From assembly GCA_964472785.1 (NCBI GenBank), contig CAYYMH010000019.1, forward strand, positions 12,456 to 76,455: a stretch of DNA of 64,000 nucleotides. Reading direction: 5' to 3'. A model generated the notes under the pieces. It ran no database searches. It was not told where the DNA came from and saw nothing but the letters and a program-made list of their open reading frames with translations. The DNA is from CAYYMH01 sp964472785. Its GTDB lineage: Bacteria; Zhuqueibacterota; Zhuqueibacteria; Thermofontimicrobiales; Thermofontimicrobiaceae. Within the stretch, counting starts at the first letter, position 1; every line of letters starts with the position of its first letter. Of the stretch, positions 52,869 to 62,441 are shown in pieces. The position numbers and the translations under genes were made by a program.

Positions 52869-54941
52869 TTAGAGCAGCACTTTTCGACTTAGATTCAATT
52901 TGCCCTGCTCATCAATTTTCATTAATTTAACAGCAACTTCGTCTCCTACTTTAAGGACGTCTTCGACTCGTTCCGTTCGTTTATTGTCGATTTGTGAAAT
53001 ATGTAGCAATCCTTCTTTACCCGGTAAAATCTCAACAAACGCACCAAAGTTCATGATTTTAACAACTTTCCCGGTATAAACCTGACCCACTTCAGGTTGT
53101 CTCGTTAAATCCTCAATAATTTCTTTTGCCTTGTTACCATTTTCAGGATTTACAGAAGCTATCGTAATAACACCTTCATCATTAATGTCAATAGCTGCAT
53201 CTGTTCGGCTGATAATTTCACGAATTGTTTTTCCACCCGGCCCAATGACCAATCCGATCATCTCTTTATCAATATTCATAGTAATAATTCGTGGTGCATA
53301 AGAAGATAGATCGCTGCGCGGTTTGTCAATTGTACTGTTCATTTTATCCAGGATATGAAGGCGTCCTTCCTTCGCTTGCATCAGCGCTTTTTTGATAATC
53401 TCCAGGGAAATACCCTGAATTTTAATATCCATTTGAACGGCAGTGATACCATCTTTGGTACCGGCTACCTTAAAGTCCATATCACCCAAATGATCTTCAT
53501 CGCCGAGAATATCGCTCAAAATGAAATAGTTGTCACCTTCTTTAATCAATCCCATTGCGATACCGGCAACAGCTTCTTTGACCGGAGCACCTGCGTCCAT
53601 CAGCGATAGTGATCCCGCACAAACCGTTGCCATAGATGATGAACCGTTCGATTCCAAGATGTCAGACACGATTCTTATCGTATAAGGAAAAATGGATTCA
53701 TTCGGAATAACATTTTTTAGTGCTCTTTCGGCTAAATTCCCATGGCCGATTTCACGACGACTGGTACCACGAAACATTCGAACTTCACCGACACTGAATG
53801 GCGGGAAATTGTAATGCAGCATAAAGCTTTTATAAAATTCTCCCTCCAATTCATCCATTTTTTGTTCATCTATCTTTGTTCCCAGTGTAGTAGCTGCGAG
53901 AGCTTGAGTCTGGCCGCGAGTAAATAACGCTGAACCATGAGCCCGGGGCAACAGTCCAATTTCACATTCTATCGGTCGGATTTCATCAAGCTTGCGCCCG
54001 TCCAATCGAACATGTTGATTCTCGATCATCTTCCGAACCAGTTCTTTTTCGACTTTTCCAATTTCATCTTTTACAACTGACTCACATTCGGGATATTCCT
54101 CCAACAGAGATTCAATTGTGGAATCAACCAGTTCTGACAAAGCATTACTGCGCTCTGACTTTTCCTTTATTTGGATGATTTCTGTAATTTTGCTATCGGC
54201 AATTTCATGAATTTTGGAAACAAGCGTTTCATCTATTTCCAGTGCAATGAATTCCATTTTCTCTTTTCCGCATTCGTCCATCAGTTCAATTTGTAGCTGA
54301 ACCAGCTTTAGAATCTCACTTTGGGCAAAATCAAGTGCGGCTACCATATCGTCTTCGGAAATTTCACTGGTTTCACCTTCGACCATGAGAATCGAATCTT
54401 TATTGCCCGCGACCACAATATCCATATCACTTTCATCTAATTCTGTAAATGTCGGATTGACAATGAACTCACCGCCTACTCTGGCGACACGAACCCCGGC
54501 AATCGGCCCCTGGAACGGAATATCGGAAATTGTAAGCGCTGCAGAAACTCCAACCATCCCCAAAACATCCGGATCGTTTTCTTTATCCGCAGATAATATA
54601 AAAACAGCAACCTGTACCTCATTAGAAAAGTTTTCCGGGAATAACGGACGAATCGGACGATCGATAAGTCTCGCGCTCAAAATTTCATTCTCACTCGGTC
54701 TTCCCTCTCGTTTAAAGAATCCACCGGGTATCTTTCCGGCAGCATACGCTTTTTCACGATATTCCACACTGAGTGGGAAAAAATCAAGATCTTTCCGCGG
54801 TTTTTTTGAAGCGGTTGCTGTCGCTAAAATAATCGTGTCCCCATATTGAACAACCGCTGAACCATTCGCTTGTTTAGCTAATTTTCCGGTTTCGATTGTT
54901 AGTTTATTTCCACCTAAATCTATTTCTTTTTGATAATTCAT
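52869..54941 (-). CDS. pnp: Polynucleotide phosphorylase
   Basis: A 690-aa 3'-5' phosphorolytic exoribonuclease, with two RNase PH domains (about 10-140 and 305-540; GGFFKREGRPSENEIL, FRGTSRREIGHGNLAERAL, and TVCAGSLSLMDAG), a KH domain (about 550-610, VIGPGGKTIREI), and an S1 domain (about 615-690). Full length. Last gene of the rimP-nusA-infB translation operon, following rpsO after a 330-bp leader. Confidence 0.98.
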   Translation of the reverse strand: MNYQKEIDLGGNKLTIETGKLAKQANGSAVVQYGDTIILATATASKKPRKDLDFFPLSVEYREKAYAAGKIPGGFFKREGRPSENEILSARLIDRPIRPLFPENFSNEVQVAVFILSADKENDPDVLGMVGVSAALTISDIPFQGPIAGVRVARVGGEFIVNPTFTELDESDMDIVVAGNKDSILMVEGETSEISEDDMVAALDFAQSEILKLVQLQIELMDECGKEKMEFIALEIDETLVSKIHEIADSKITEIIQIKEKSERSNALSELVDSTIESLLEEYPECESVVKDEIGKVEKELVRKMIENQHVRLDGRKLDEIRPIECEIGLLPRAHGSALFTRGQTQALAATTLGTKIDEQKMDELEGEFYKSFMLHYNFPPFSVGEVRMFRGTSRREIGHGNLAERALKNVIPNESIFPYTIRIVSDILESNGSSSMATVCAGSLSLMDAGAPVKEAVAGIAMGLIKEGDNYFILSDILGDEDHLGDMDFKVAGTKDGITAVQMDIKIQGISLEIIKKALMQAKEGRLHILDKMNSTIDKPRSDLSSYAPRIITMNIDKEMIGLVIGPGGKTIREIISRTDAAIDINDEGVITIASVNPENGNKAKEIIEDLTRQPEVGQVYTGKVVKIMNFGAFVEILPGKEGLLHISQIDNKRTERVEDVLKVGDEVAVKLMKIDEQGKLNLSRKVLL

Positions 54942-55271
54942 TTTCTCACTCCAACTTATTTGTTTTAATAATAAATTTAAAAAAGCTATTCAATTGAATG
55001 ATAATTTTTCTTCTCGTTATATCCGCACAACGGTTGGTTTAAGTGAATTTATTTATAAGAATATCAACTTCATTTTTTTTAATAAAATGAACATCAATAA
55101 ATCATACACAAAATATGACCTTGTAGCGGGATTATTTGGCGAGCAGCTGAGTATAATTCTATTATTTTTCAATTTTAGCAATTTTCTCGTTAATAAATCA
55201 ATGCCGTGCATAAATATTATTCATTTAAATTGATAAGCAAAATAAAATGAGCACCCTTTTTCCCAAAATAC
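54942..55271. other. rpsO-pnp intergenic leader
   Basis: About 330 bp of very AT-rich DNA upstream of pnp. In other bacteria this leader holds an RNase III-processed hairpin for pnp autocontrol. No strong hairpin was found by eye. A plus-strand frame at 54994-55233 has no ribosome-binding site and is not accepted. Confidence 0.5.
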
Positions 55272-55541
55272 TTACCTTCGGATACCCAATTCTTTAATTA
55301 AGCTACGATATTCTTCCAGATTCTTTCTCTGCAAATAAAGCAGTAATCGTTTTCTTTTTCCAACCATTTTCAATAATCCTCTGCGGGAATGGTGGTCTTT
55401 CGGAGCCTGCTTCAGGTGTTCAGAAAGTGTTTTTATTCTTTCTGTTAAAAGTGCGATCTGCGCTTTTATGTCTCCGGTGTCCGCATCATTTTTCCCGTGC
55501 TTTTTGAAGATTTCTACCTTTTCTTCTTTTGTAATTGGCAT
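55272..55541 (-). CDS. rpsO: Ribosomal protein uS15
   Basis: An 89-aa 30S protein with the family sequence: DTGDIKAQIALLTERIKTLSEHLKQ, HHSRRGLLKMVGKRKRLLLYL, and a C-terminal YRSLIKELGIRR. It is 1 bp after ribF. Confidence 0.98.
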   Translation of the reverse strand: MPITKEEKVEIFKKHGKNDADTGDIKAQIALLTERIKTLSEHLKQAPKDHHSRRGLLKMVGKRKRLLLYLQRKNLEEYRSLIKELGIRR

Positions 55542-55542
55542 G

Positions 55543-56496
55543 TTATTCTCCTAATTTGTGTTGCATTTTTTCCAAAATTTCTAATGTTTGCTGTTTATCC
55601 AGTTCAATTTGCTTGTATAAATTTTCAGCAGTGTTAAATTTTTTATCATCACGAATTTTCTGTTCAAACTGAATCGTTAAATGTTCTCCGTACAATTGTC
55701 CAGTAAAATCGAATATAAAAACTTCAATTGACAATTTATCGTAATCAAAGGTTGGTTTGGTTCCGATGTAAATGACTGCTTTGTATATTTTATTTGAATA
55801 TTCAACCCATCCTGCATAAATTCCCCTGGCAGGGATCATTTTTTTGGGAGATAGTGGCTCCAAATTGGCTGTCGGAATTTTAAAAATATGGCCTCTACCC
55901 TCTCCCAAAATTATTTTTCCTTTCAGCTGATAATTCCGACCTAAAAACCGTGCTGCTTGGTTAACATTGCCCTGGGTTAAAAGTTTTCTGATCTTTGTGC
56001 TGCTGACAACAACGCCGTTCTTGGGAAAAGCATCCATTCTAATAATCGAAAAACTGTGCATGTTGCTCAATTTTTCTAATATTTTAAAATTTCCCTCACG
56101 ATTTTTGCCAAAGGCATGGTCATAGCCAATAATAATTTTGTTGAAACCGATTTTATTTATCAGAATATCTTCGATAAATTGTTCGGAACTTAATTTTGAA
56201 AATTCTTCTGTAAAAGGAACAATAATCAGACGGTCGAGATCAAGCTGCTCAAAAATTGATATTTTTTCTTCGAGTGTCGTTAATAACTTGAGCTTATTAT
56301 CTTTCTTCGATTTTACGACGAACTGAGGATGCGGCTCAAAAGTGACAACAGTTGAGCAAGCGCCATTCGCGTTAGCAACTTGAGTCAGCTTTTTGATAAT
56401 CGACTGATGCCCTAAATGAAGGCCATCGTAAGTTCCGGTAGTCAGCACACAATTTTCGATTTTTTCAACTGCGTCTAAATTTCTTACTATTTTCAT
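55543..56496 (-). CDS. ribF: RibF riboflavin kinase/FAD synthetase
   Basis: Bifunctional enzyme producing FMN and FAD. The FMN adenylyltransferase part (about 1-185) has the TTGTYDGLHLGHQ nucleotidylyl HxGH motif, FEPHPQ and the GYDHAFGKNREGN segment. The riboflavin kinase part (about 185-317) has GRGHIFKIPTANLEP and PARGIYAGWV. The ATG at 56496 gives 317 aa; a GTG at 56502 is possible. It lies between truB and rpsO. Confidence 0.96.
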   Translation of the reverse strand: MKIVRNLDAVEKIENCVLTTGTYDGLHLGHQSIIKKLTQVANANGACSTVVTFEPHPQFVVKSKKDNKLKLLTTLEEKISIFEQLDLDRLIIVPFTEEFSKLSSEQFIEDILINKIGFNKIIIGYDHAFGKNREGNFKILEKLSNMHSFSIIRMDAFPKNGVVVSSTKIRKLLTQGNVNQAARFLGRNYQLKGKIILGEGRGHIFKIPTANLEPLSPKKMIPARGIYAGWVEYSNKIYKAVIYIGTKPTFDYDKLSIEVFIFDFTGQLYGEHLTIQFEQKIRDDKKFNTAENLYKQIELDKQQTLEILEKMQHKLGE

Positions 56497-56517
56497 TTCC
56501 ACAGTATATTAATAATG

Positions 56518-57213
56518 TCACCCGAACGTCTCTGTATTTTCCACCCGTTCTTTGAATTTTGATAACGTTATCGAATCGTTAACAGTATATGGCCCTATCT
56601 CGGTGCGAACTAAAGATTTTAAATAGCCTCCGCAACCCATTTTTATTCCAATATCTCGCGCAAGTGCACGAATATAGGTGCCTTTTGAGCAGGTGACTTT
56701 CAATTTGAGCAATGTATCTTCAAACTTTAGCAATTCAATTGATTCGATCACAATTGAACTTGGTTTTCGTTCGACCACTTGTCCTTTTCTGGCTATTTTG
56801 TAAAGCCTTTTTCCCCCAACCTTTTTTGCTGAAAACATGGGTGGTAATTGCTGGATCGGGCCTATGAAACTTGCCAAAATATCTTGAATCATGTTTTGAT
56901 TTAAAGCCGGAACCGGTTTTTTTTCAACGACTTCTCCAGTCACATCGTCAGTGTTAGTTTGCATTCCTAATCCGACGTCGCCGATATATACTTTGTGTAG
57001 ATCCATTAGCTCGCTGACTTTTTTTGTTGCTTTTCCGGTGCAAATTAAGAGCACCCCTTCAGCAAACGGATCTAATGTACCGGCATGTCCGACTTTGCAG
57101 TGAATAGTCCGGCGAATCTGATTTACGATCCAGAAAGAGCTTTTCCCCACTGGTTTATAAAAATTTATAATTGCTCCGTCTTCAAAATCGTTTTTTTCGC
57201 CTAACCACTCCAT
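56518..57213 (-). CDS. truB: tRNA pseudouridine-55 synthase TruB
   Basis: Makes pseudouridine 55 in the tRNA T loop. Family marks are GAIINFYKPVGKSS, HAGTLDPFAEGVLL with the catalytic Asp, and KVYIGDVGLGMQT. At 231 aa it lacks the C-terminal PUA domain of longer homologues. Its start overlaps the stop of rbfA by one base. Confidence 0.96.
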   Translation of the reverse strand: MEWLGEKNDFEDGAIINFYKPVGKSSFWIVNQIRRTIHCKVGHAGTLDPFAEGVLLICTGKATKKVSELMDLHKVYIGDVGLGMQTNTDDVTGEVVEKKPVPALNQNMIQDILASFIGPIQQLPPMFSAKKVGGKRLYKIARKGQVVERKPSSIVIESIELLKFEDTLLKLKVTCSKGTYIRALARDIGIKMGCGGYLKSLVRTEIGPYTVNDSITLSKFKERVENTETFG

Positions 57214-57563
57214 TAGCTTTGATCTTGCTTTATCTTGTCCAACAGATAATCGATTCTGTTCGCATGATCGATTTTCTCGTCGTAAAAAAAATGTATTTCC
57301 GGCACATACCTCAAATCGGTGCGATGTCCCAATTCCATGCGAATAAATTTTTCAACTCTGGACAGTGCGTCTTTCACATCATCTCTGGCGTATTTTTTGC
57401 CAAGAATTTGATAATAGATTTTGGTATATTTTAAATCGTCAGAAAGTATCACATGCGTGATAATCAATGATTTAACGACCGGATTTTTTACTTTTTGGGT
57501 AATAATAACACTGATTTCTCTTTTGATAATCTCAGCGACACGTAATGATCTCTTTGGTTTCAT
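57213..57563 (-). CDS. rbfA: Ribosome-binding factor A
   Basis: A 116-aa KH-type 30S maturation factor. Family marks are RVAEIIKREISVIITQKVKNP, VILSDDLKYTKIYY and the C-terminal PEIHFFYDEKIDHANRIDYLL. Four bases after the DUF503 gene. Confidence 0.95.
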   Translation of the reverse strand: MKPKRSLRVAEIIKREISVIITQKVKNPVVKSLIITHVILSDDLKYTKIYYQILGKKYARDDVKDALSRVEKFIRMELGHRTDLRYVPEIHFFYDEKIDHANRIDYLLDKIKQDQS

Positions 57564-57567
57564 TTTA

Positions 57568-57849
57568 TTAAATAATTTCTATAGAGTAATCCATTAATTC
57601 GATTCGGTAATCATTTTCAATAAAATTGACAACCTTATTTATTACACTTTCAGCAAACGTTCTATCATTCGAAACAATCGACACACCCAAAGTGGTCCGC
57701 TGCCATTTATCATTGTTTTCGACTTCCGCAATGGAAACATTAAATTTGTTTGACACTTTCGTTTTTATGCTTTGAATAATAAAACGTTTCGACTTCAGTG
57801 AACCGCTATCAGGAATAAAAAGTTCGATTTGTCCGATGCCAATGAACAT
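57568..57849 (-). CDS. DUF503 (YlxP-like) protein
   Basis: A 93-aa protein of the DUF503 family, always found between infB and rbfA: FIGIGQIELFIPDSGSLKSKR and SIAEVENNDKWQRTTLGVSIVS. B. subtilis YlxP is its counterpart and is thought to take part in 30S assembly. 24 bp downstream of infB. Confidence 0.9.
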   Translation of the reverse strand: MFIGIGQIELFIPDSGSLKSKRFIIQSIKTKVSNKFNVSIAEVENNDKWQRTTLGVSIVSNDRTFAESVINKVVNFIENDYRIELMDYSIEII

Positions 57850-57873
57850 GATTTAATCGCTTCAATTAAAATT

Positions 57874-60582
57874 TTAACTCACTGCCAGTTTTCGTTTTAT
57901 CTCAATTACTTTATAAGTTTCAATAACATCGCCAATTTTAACATCATCAAAATTTTCTAATCCGACACCACACTCATAACCGGAAGCAACTTCTTTTGCA
58001 TCATCCTTAAATCGTTTTAATGAGTCGATTTTGCCTTCATAAATCAGCTTATCTTCTCGGTAAAGTCTAACCAAATCGTTGCGTGAAATTTTTCCGGTCA
58101 AGACATAACAACCGGCAACAGTGCCGATTTTCGGTACTTTAAATATATCCCGTACTTCCAGAGTTCCGATGTTCTCTTCTTCTAGTGTCGGTTCCAATAA
58201 TCCTTCCAGCGCATCCCGTACATCCGATATGGCGTCGTAAATGACTCGATAAATACGGATGTCAACATTTTCATTCTTGGCAATTTCTCTTGCTTTGATG
58301 GTCGGACGAACTTGGAAACCGATAATGATGGCTCTGGATGCAGAGGCAAGCAGAACATCAGACTCCGAAATCGCACCTACGCCACGGAGAATCACTTTTA
58401 CCGTCACTTCATCGGTGGATAGTTTAAGTAATGAATCATTGATCGCTTCGACAGATCCATCTACATCACCCTTAATGATTATCGACAGCTCTTTAACCGC
58501 ACCTTTTTTAATTTGTTGTGATATTTCATCTAAAGTCAAATGACGGAATTGCTGATGTTCCTGCTCTCTTTTTATTTGCTGGCGCTTCAAACTGATTTCC
58601 CGTGTATCTTTTTCAGATTTCAGAACCATAAATGTATCGCCGGCTTGTGGCAATCCGGAAAAACCAATAACCTGTACCGGCACTGAAGGTCCGGCTTCTT
58701 TTTTCTTTTTACCAAATTCATCGAACATTCCCCGGACACGCCCGGCGTACTGTCCTACGATGAACGGATCTCCAACCTTCAACGTTCCTTTTTGAACAAG
58801 CACAGTTGCCATTGCTCCTTTTCCTTTATCCAATCTCGATTCAATGACAACGCCTTTCGCAAAACGATCAGGATTTGCTTTTAATTCAAGCATTTCAGCT
58901 TCGATTAAAATGCTCTCTAATAATTTTTCGACATTATCTCCTGTTTTCGCAGAGATATTTACTGACTGATGTTTTCCGCCCCATTCTTCAATTAAAACGC
59001 CGTGTTCCGAAAGTTGCTTTTTGATCATATCAGGATTTGCATTTGGTTTATCAATTTTATTTATTGCGACGACAATGGGAACTTCGGCCGCCTTTGCATG
59101 GTCTATCGCTTCAATGGTCTGCGGCATAACTTTGTCATCAGCAGCAATTATCAGCACGACAATGTCGGTTGCTTGTGCACCACGCGCGCGCATTGCCGTA
59201 AAAGCTTCGTGACCGGGTGTGTCAAGAAAAGTAATCATTTTACTGTCAACCTTGACCTGATAAGCACCGATATGTTGGGTGATTCCCCCTGCTTCTTGCT
59301 TAATAATATTGCTTTTGCGGACGTAATCCAATAGCGATGTTTTTCCGTGATCAACATGTCCCATAATCGTTACGACAGGAGATCTTTCCTGAAGTTTTGA
59401 CAGGTCTTCTTCTTTCTCTTCAATATCTTCTAAGATATCGCTTCCATATTCCGGAATGATTTCCACTTTATAGCCATACTCATCGGCAACAATCTCGATG
59501 GTTTCCTGGTCAAGCCTTTGATTAATTGTCACCAACATGCCCAATTCCATACATTTCTTAATCAGTTCACTCGTTTCAACTTCGATTTCCTGAGCTAATT
59601 CACCAATTGTGATAAATTCATTGACCCGAAGTATTTGTTCATCCTCGGCTGTAACATCTTCTGCTTCTTTTGCTTTTTTTCGACGTCTTTTAGGTCGCGA
59701 AGCTTCTTCCATTGCCGCAAATGTCTGTTTGATCGATTCTTCAACCTCTTCTTCGCTAATGACAAATTTCTTTTTCTTCCTCTTCTTGAGTTTGCGCTTG
59801 GGTTTAGCCTCTTCTTTTTCGCGTTCAGCCCTTTTCTTTTTGACCCTGGCTTTTTGCGGAGTTTCCTCTTCCTCTTTTTTATCTTTATCCGCTAATCGTT
59901 CTTTTCGCTTAAGCTTTTTGCGTTTCAGCTTCTGCTTGGTTTCTGCTTTCTCTTTTTCAGCCTTATCCTTTGCTGCCTTGTCCGGTTTTTCCGCTTCAGG
60001 TTTTTTACCGACAATAACTTTTTCTTCCGTAGCTACTTTATCTTGTTTGACTTTTTCATCCTCTTTTGCTGCGACCTGTTCCTCTGCTTCTAATTTCTCC
60101 GCCTCAATTTTCTTTTTATCAGGAGTCTCTTTTTTCTTTTCCCTTTCGATAGTCTGTTTAATGAATTCTTCCTGCTTTTCCTTCTCTTTATCTGTTAATT
60201 TTTTCTTACCTTTTTCTCTATCAGTAATAGAAATTTCGCCAGCCGTTTTTTTCAGCTTTTTTCCTTGCTTTCTTCGTTCAATAGTATCTGCCATCACCTG
60301 AGTAGAGATTTCCAAACGTCTTTTGTATTCCGCTAACTCTTTTTCCTTTTTATCAGCCTGACTCTCTTTTTTTTGCTTGAGTTCCCTTTTTATGTCATAA
60401 TCATCCGTTATGACCTTAGTTTTTTCACCAAACTCATTAGAGATTGACTGGTACATTTCATCCGTAACCATGCTCATTTGGCTGCTGACGCCATAATTTA
60501 ACTTCTCCAGGAAACGAGTCAGTTCTTCGATGGAAATACCAAATTCTCTTGCGACTTGGAATACTCTACGTTTCTTACTCAA
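57874..60582 (-). CDS. infB: Translation initiation factor IF-2
   Basis: A 902-aa GTPase that delivers fMet-tRNA to the 30S subunit. An N-terminal IF2N motif (about 3-50) and a second at about 320-375 flank a K/E/R-rich low-complexity stretch (about 80-300). The G domain (about 405-570) has GHVDHGKTSLLD, DTPGHEAFTAMRARG and NKIDKP. Domains II-IV follow to about 900. Between nusA and DUF503; no ylxR gene is present. Confidence 0.97.
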   Translation of the reverse strand: MSKKRRVFQVAREFGISIEELTRFLEKLNYGVSSQMSMVTDEMYQSISNEFGEKTKVITDDYDIKRELKQKKESQADKKEKELAEYKRRLEISTQVMADTIERRKQGKKLKKTAGEISITDREKGKKKLTDKEKEKQEEFIKQTIEREKKKETPDKKKIEAEKLEAEEQVAAKEDEKVKQDKVATEEKVIVGKKPEAEKPDKAAKDKAEKEKAETKQKLKRKKLKRKERLADKDKKEEEETPQKARVKKKRAEREKEEAKPKRKLKKRKKKKFVISEEEVEESIKQTFAAMEEASRPKRRRKKAKEAEDVTAEDEQILRVNEFITIGELAQEIEVETSELIKKCMELGMLVTINQRLDQETIEIVADEYGYKVEIIPEYGSDILEDIEEKEEDLSKLQERSPVVTIMGHVDHGKTSLLDYVRKSNIIKQEAGGITQHIGAYQVKVDSKMITFLDTPGHEAFTAMRARGAQATDIVVLIIAADDKVMPQTIEAIDHAKAAEVPIVVAINKIDKPNANPDMIKKQLSEHGVLIEEWGGKHQSVNISAKTGDNVEKLLESILIEAEMLELKANPDRFAKGVVIESRLDKGKGAMATVLVQKGTLKVGDPFIVGQYAGRVRGMFDEFGKKKKEAGPSVPVQVIGFSGLPQAGDTFMVLKSEKDTREISLKRQQIKREQEHQQFRHLTLDEISQQIKKGAVKELSIIIKGDVDGSVEAINDSLLKLSTDEVTVKVILRGVGAISESDVLLASASRAIIIGFQVRPTIKAREIAKNENVDIRIYRVIYDAISDVRDALEGLLEPTLEEENIGTLEVRDIFKVPKIGTVAGCYVLTGKISRNDLVRLYREDKLIYEGKIDSLKRFKDDAKEVASGYECGVGLENFDDVKIGDVIETYKVIEIKRKLAVS

Positions 60583-60597
60583 AATAAATCACTCCAA

Positions 60598-61842
60598 TTA
60601 ATCTTCATAAATTGTATCAATCGTATCAAAAATTTTATCGACTGTCTTGGGCCCGATTCCGCTTAGTTCAAGAATTTCTTCACGCCCAGCCTCGATAACA
60701 TCATTGACTGTTTCATAACCATTTGAAACAAGTTTTTTAACAACAGAAGGACTTAATCCCTCTAATTCACTTAACTCGATATCTTCTTCTGTCTCATCGT
60801 ACATCATTTCTTCGTATTCAGATTCTTTTATTGTCTCAATTTCATAGTTCGTCAACTTTGAAGCGAGACGCTTGTTTTGCCCTCCTTTTCCGATCGCTAA
60901 TGAAATCTGGTCATCCGGAATAACGGCCAGAGCCTTTCTTTCTTCTTCATCAATTTCCAACCTAACCGGTTTTGCCGGGCTGAGTGCTCTGGCGATGAAA
61001 ATTTGCGGCTCTGATGACCAGCTAATAATGTCGATCTTTTCATCGTTCAATTCTCTGACAACAGACTGAATCCGCGTTCCTTTCATTCCGACACAAGCGC
61101 CGACTGCATCAATTCTCTTATCATTGGACAGAACAGCTATTTTTGTGCGGTCACCCGCTTCCCGTGCAATACCTTTAATTTCAATTATGCCCTCATAGAT
61201 TTCCGGAACTTCATTCTCGAAAAGTCGAATCAGAAATTTAGGATCTGCACGGGACACGATAATTTCGGGACCCCTGTGGGACATTTCCACATGTTTGATT
61301 AAAACACGTAAGTGTTCCCCTCTTCGATACTTTTCGTTATATATTTGTTCCCGCTTAGGCAAAACTAATTCTATTTCTTCAACATTCAAATATATTTCAT
61401 TTCTGTTTATTTGGCGGATATCACCAACAATAATTTCACCGATACGATCTTGATATTCACTATAAATAATATCCTTTTCAGCCTCTTTTATTCTTTGATT
61501 GAGGTTTTGTTTTGCCGATACAATTAAACGGCGCCCAAAACTGGCAGGGTCGATCATCTCCAAATATTCGTCACCAACTTCCAAATCCGGCTCAACTTTT
61601 CGCGCTGATTCTAAATCGATTTCTGTTACTTCATTCTCAACTTTGTCAACAATTGTTTTGCTTTGACAAATTTCAATAGTCCCCTTTTCCATGCTCACAA
61701 AAATACTGAAATTATCAGATGTCCCATATCTTTTTTTAATCATTGAATACATGATATTTTCAATGATTTTACTGAGTAGTTCCTTATCAATATTTTTCTC
61801 TTTGACAATCTCGGAAAAGGCTTCAATAATATCGCTTTTCAT
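60598..61842 (-). CDS. nusA: Transcription termination/antitermination factor NusA
   Basis: The ATG at 61842 lies 10 bp after AGGAG and gives 414 aa; an upstream in-frame ATG is part of the ribosome-binding site. Domains: the N-terminal RNA-polymerase-binding domain (1-130), S1 (about 135-200, GEIIVGDIRQINRNEIYL), two KH domains (about 205-345, RTKIAVLSNDKRIDAVGACVG, IGKGGQNKRLA) and a C-terminal HhH stretch with ELSGIGPKTVDKIF (about 395-410). Between rimP and infB. Confidence 0.96.
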   Translation of the reverse strand: MKSDIIEAFSEIVKEKNIDKELLSKIIENIMYSMIKKRYGTSDNFSIFVSMEKGTIEICQSKTIVDKVENEVTEIDLESARKVEPDLEVGDEYLEMIDPASFGRRLIVSAKQNLNQRIKEAEKDIIYSEYQDRIGEIIVGDIRQINRNEIYLNVEEIELVLPKREQIYNEKYRRGEHLRVLIKHVEMSHRGPEIIVSRADPKFLIRLFENEVPEIYEGIIEIKGIAREAGDRTKIAVLSNDKRIDAVGACVGMKGTRIQSVVRELNDEKIDIISWSSEPQIFIARALSPAKPVRLEIDEEERKALAVIPDDQISLAIGKGGQNKRLASKLTNYEIETIKESEYEEMMYDETEEDIELSELEGLSPSVVKKLVSNGYETVNDVIEAGREEILELSGIGPKTVDKIFDTIDTIYED

Positions 61843-61875
61843 TATTAAATTTCTCCTCATTCAACCCAAGTGTTA

Positions 61876-62343
61876 TCACCATGGCGACAAAACATTTCCA
61901 AATTCAATATCGCTCAAATAATAAAGAACACTTTTGCCCTCTACTTCAAGCTCAATTGAATCTTCATTTACTGCTTTAATGATACCAGTTGCTTTGGATA
62001 ATCCTTTATCATTTTGATCGAATTGTAATTCTACTCTCCTGGTTATATGTCGCTTGAAATCTTTAGAATTTCTCAAAGGTCGCTCTATGCCAGGCGACGA
62101 AACTTCAAGCCGATATCGATCTTTGAAAATATCTTTGCGATCCAACAGATCTGATATTTCCCGACTTAGTATTTCACACAGATCAAGTGAGATCCCTGTT
62201 TCCGTATCAACATAAATTCTTAACAGCTGATTTCCTCTTTTACCCTTAAGTTCGATATCTATTAAATCTGCATTATTATCTAAAATGACCGGAAGAATAA
62301 GATCTGTAATTTTTTTCAGAATAACTTGTTCTTTCATAATCAT
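61876..62343 (-). CDS. rimP: Ribosome maturation factor RimP
   Basis: A 155-aa protein for 30S assembly, first gene of the operon. Family marks are LLRIYVDTETGISLDLCEILSREISDLLD and RYRLEVSSPGIERPLRN, then a C-terminal Sm-like part. No ribosome-binding site is evident before the ATG at 62343; the Met two codons on is an alternative. Confidence 0.95.
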   Translation of the reverse strand: MIMKEQVILKKITDLILPVILDNNADLIDIELKGKRGNQLLRIYVDTETGISLDLCEILSREISDLLDRKDIFKDRYRLEVSSPGIERPLRNSKDFKRHITRRVELQFDQNDKGLSKATGIIKAVNEDSIELEVEGKSVLYYLSDIEFGNVLSPW

Positions 62344-62352
62344 TTGAAACCA

Positions 62353-62380
62353 ATAAAAAAGTGGGATTTATTTCCCACTT
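62353..62380 (-). terminator. Intrinsic terminator upstream of rimP
   Basis: On the minus strand AAGTGGGA pairs with TCCCACTT (8 bp) around a 6-nt loop, followed by six Ts. It ends the transcript of the TPR gene upstream, so rimP-pnp needs its own promoter in the short region after it. Confidence 0.85.
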
Positions 62381-62441
62381 CAAATTTAGAATATAATAAA
62401 TTTTTTACAATTTTGCAAGTAAATTTTAAAATTATTTTGTC

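Noticed and set aside
54994..55233. Plus-strand frame of 79 codons between rpsO and pnp
   Set aside because: Low-complexity AT-rich translation, no ribosome-binding site, opposite to the operon.
59609..60301. Plus-strand frame of 230 codons, Ser/Phe/Leu-rich
   Set aside because: Antisense shadow of the K/E-rich region of infB.
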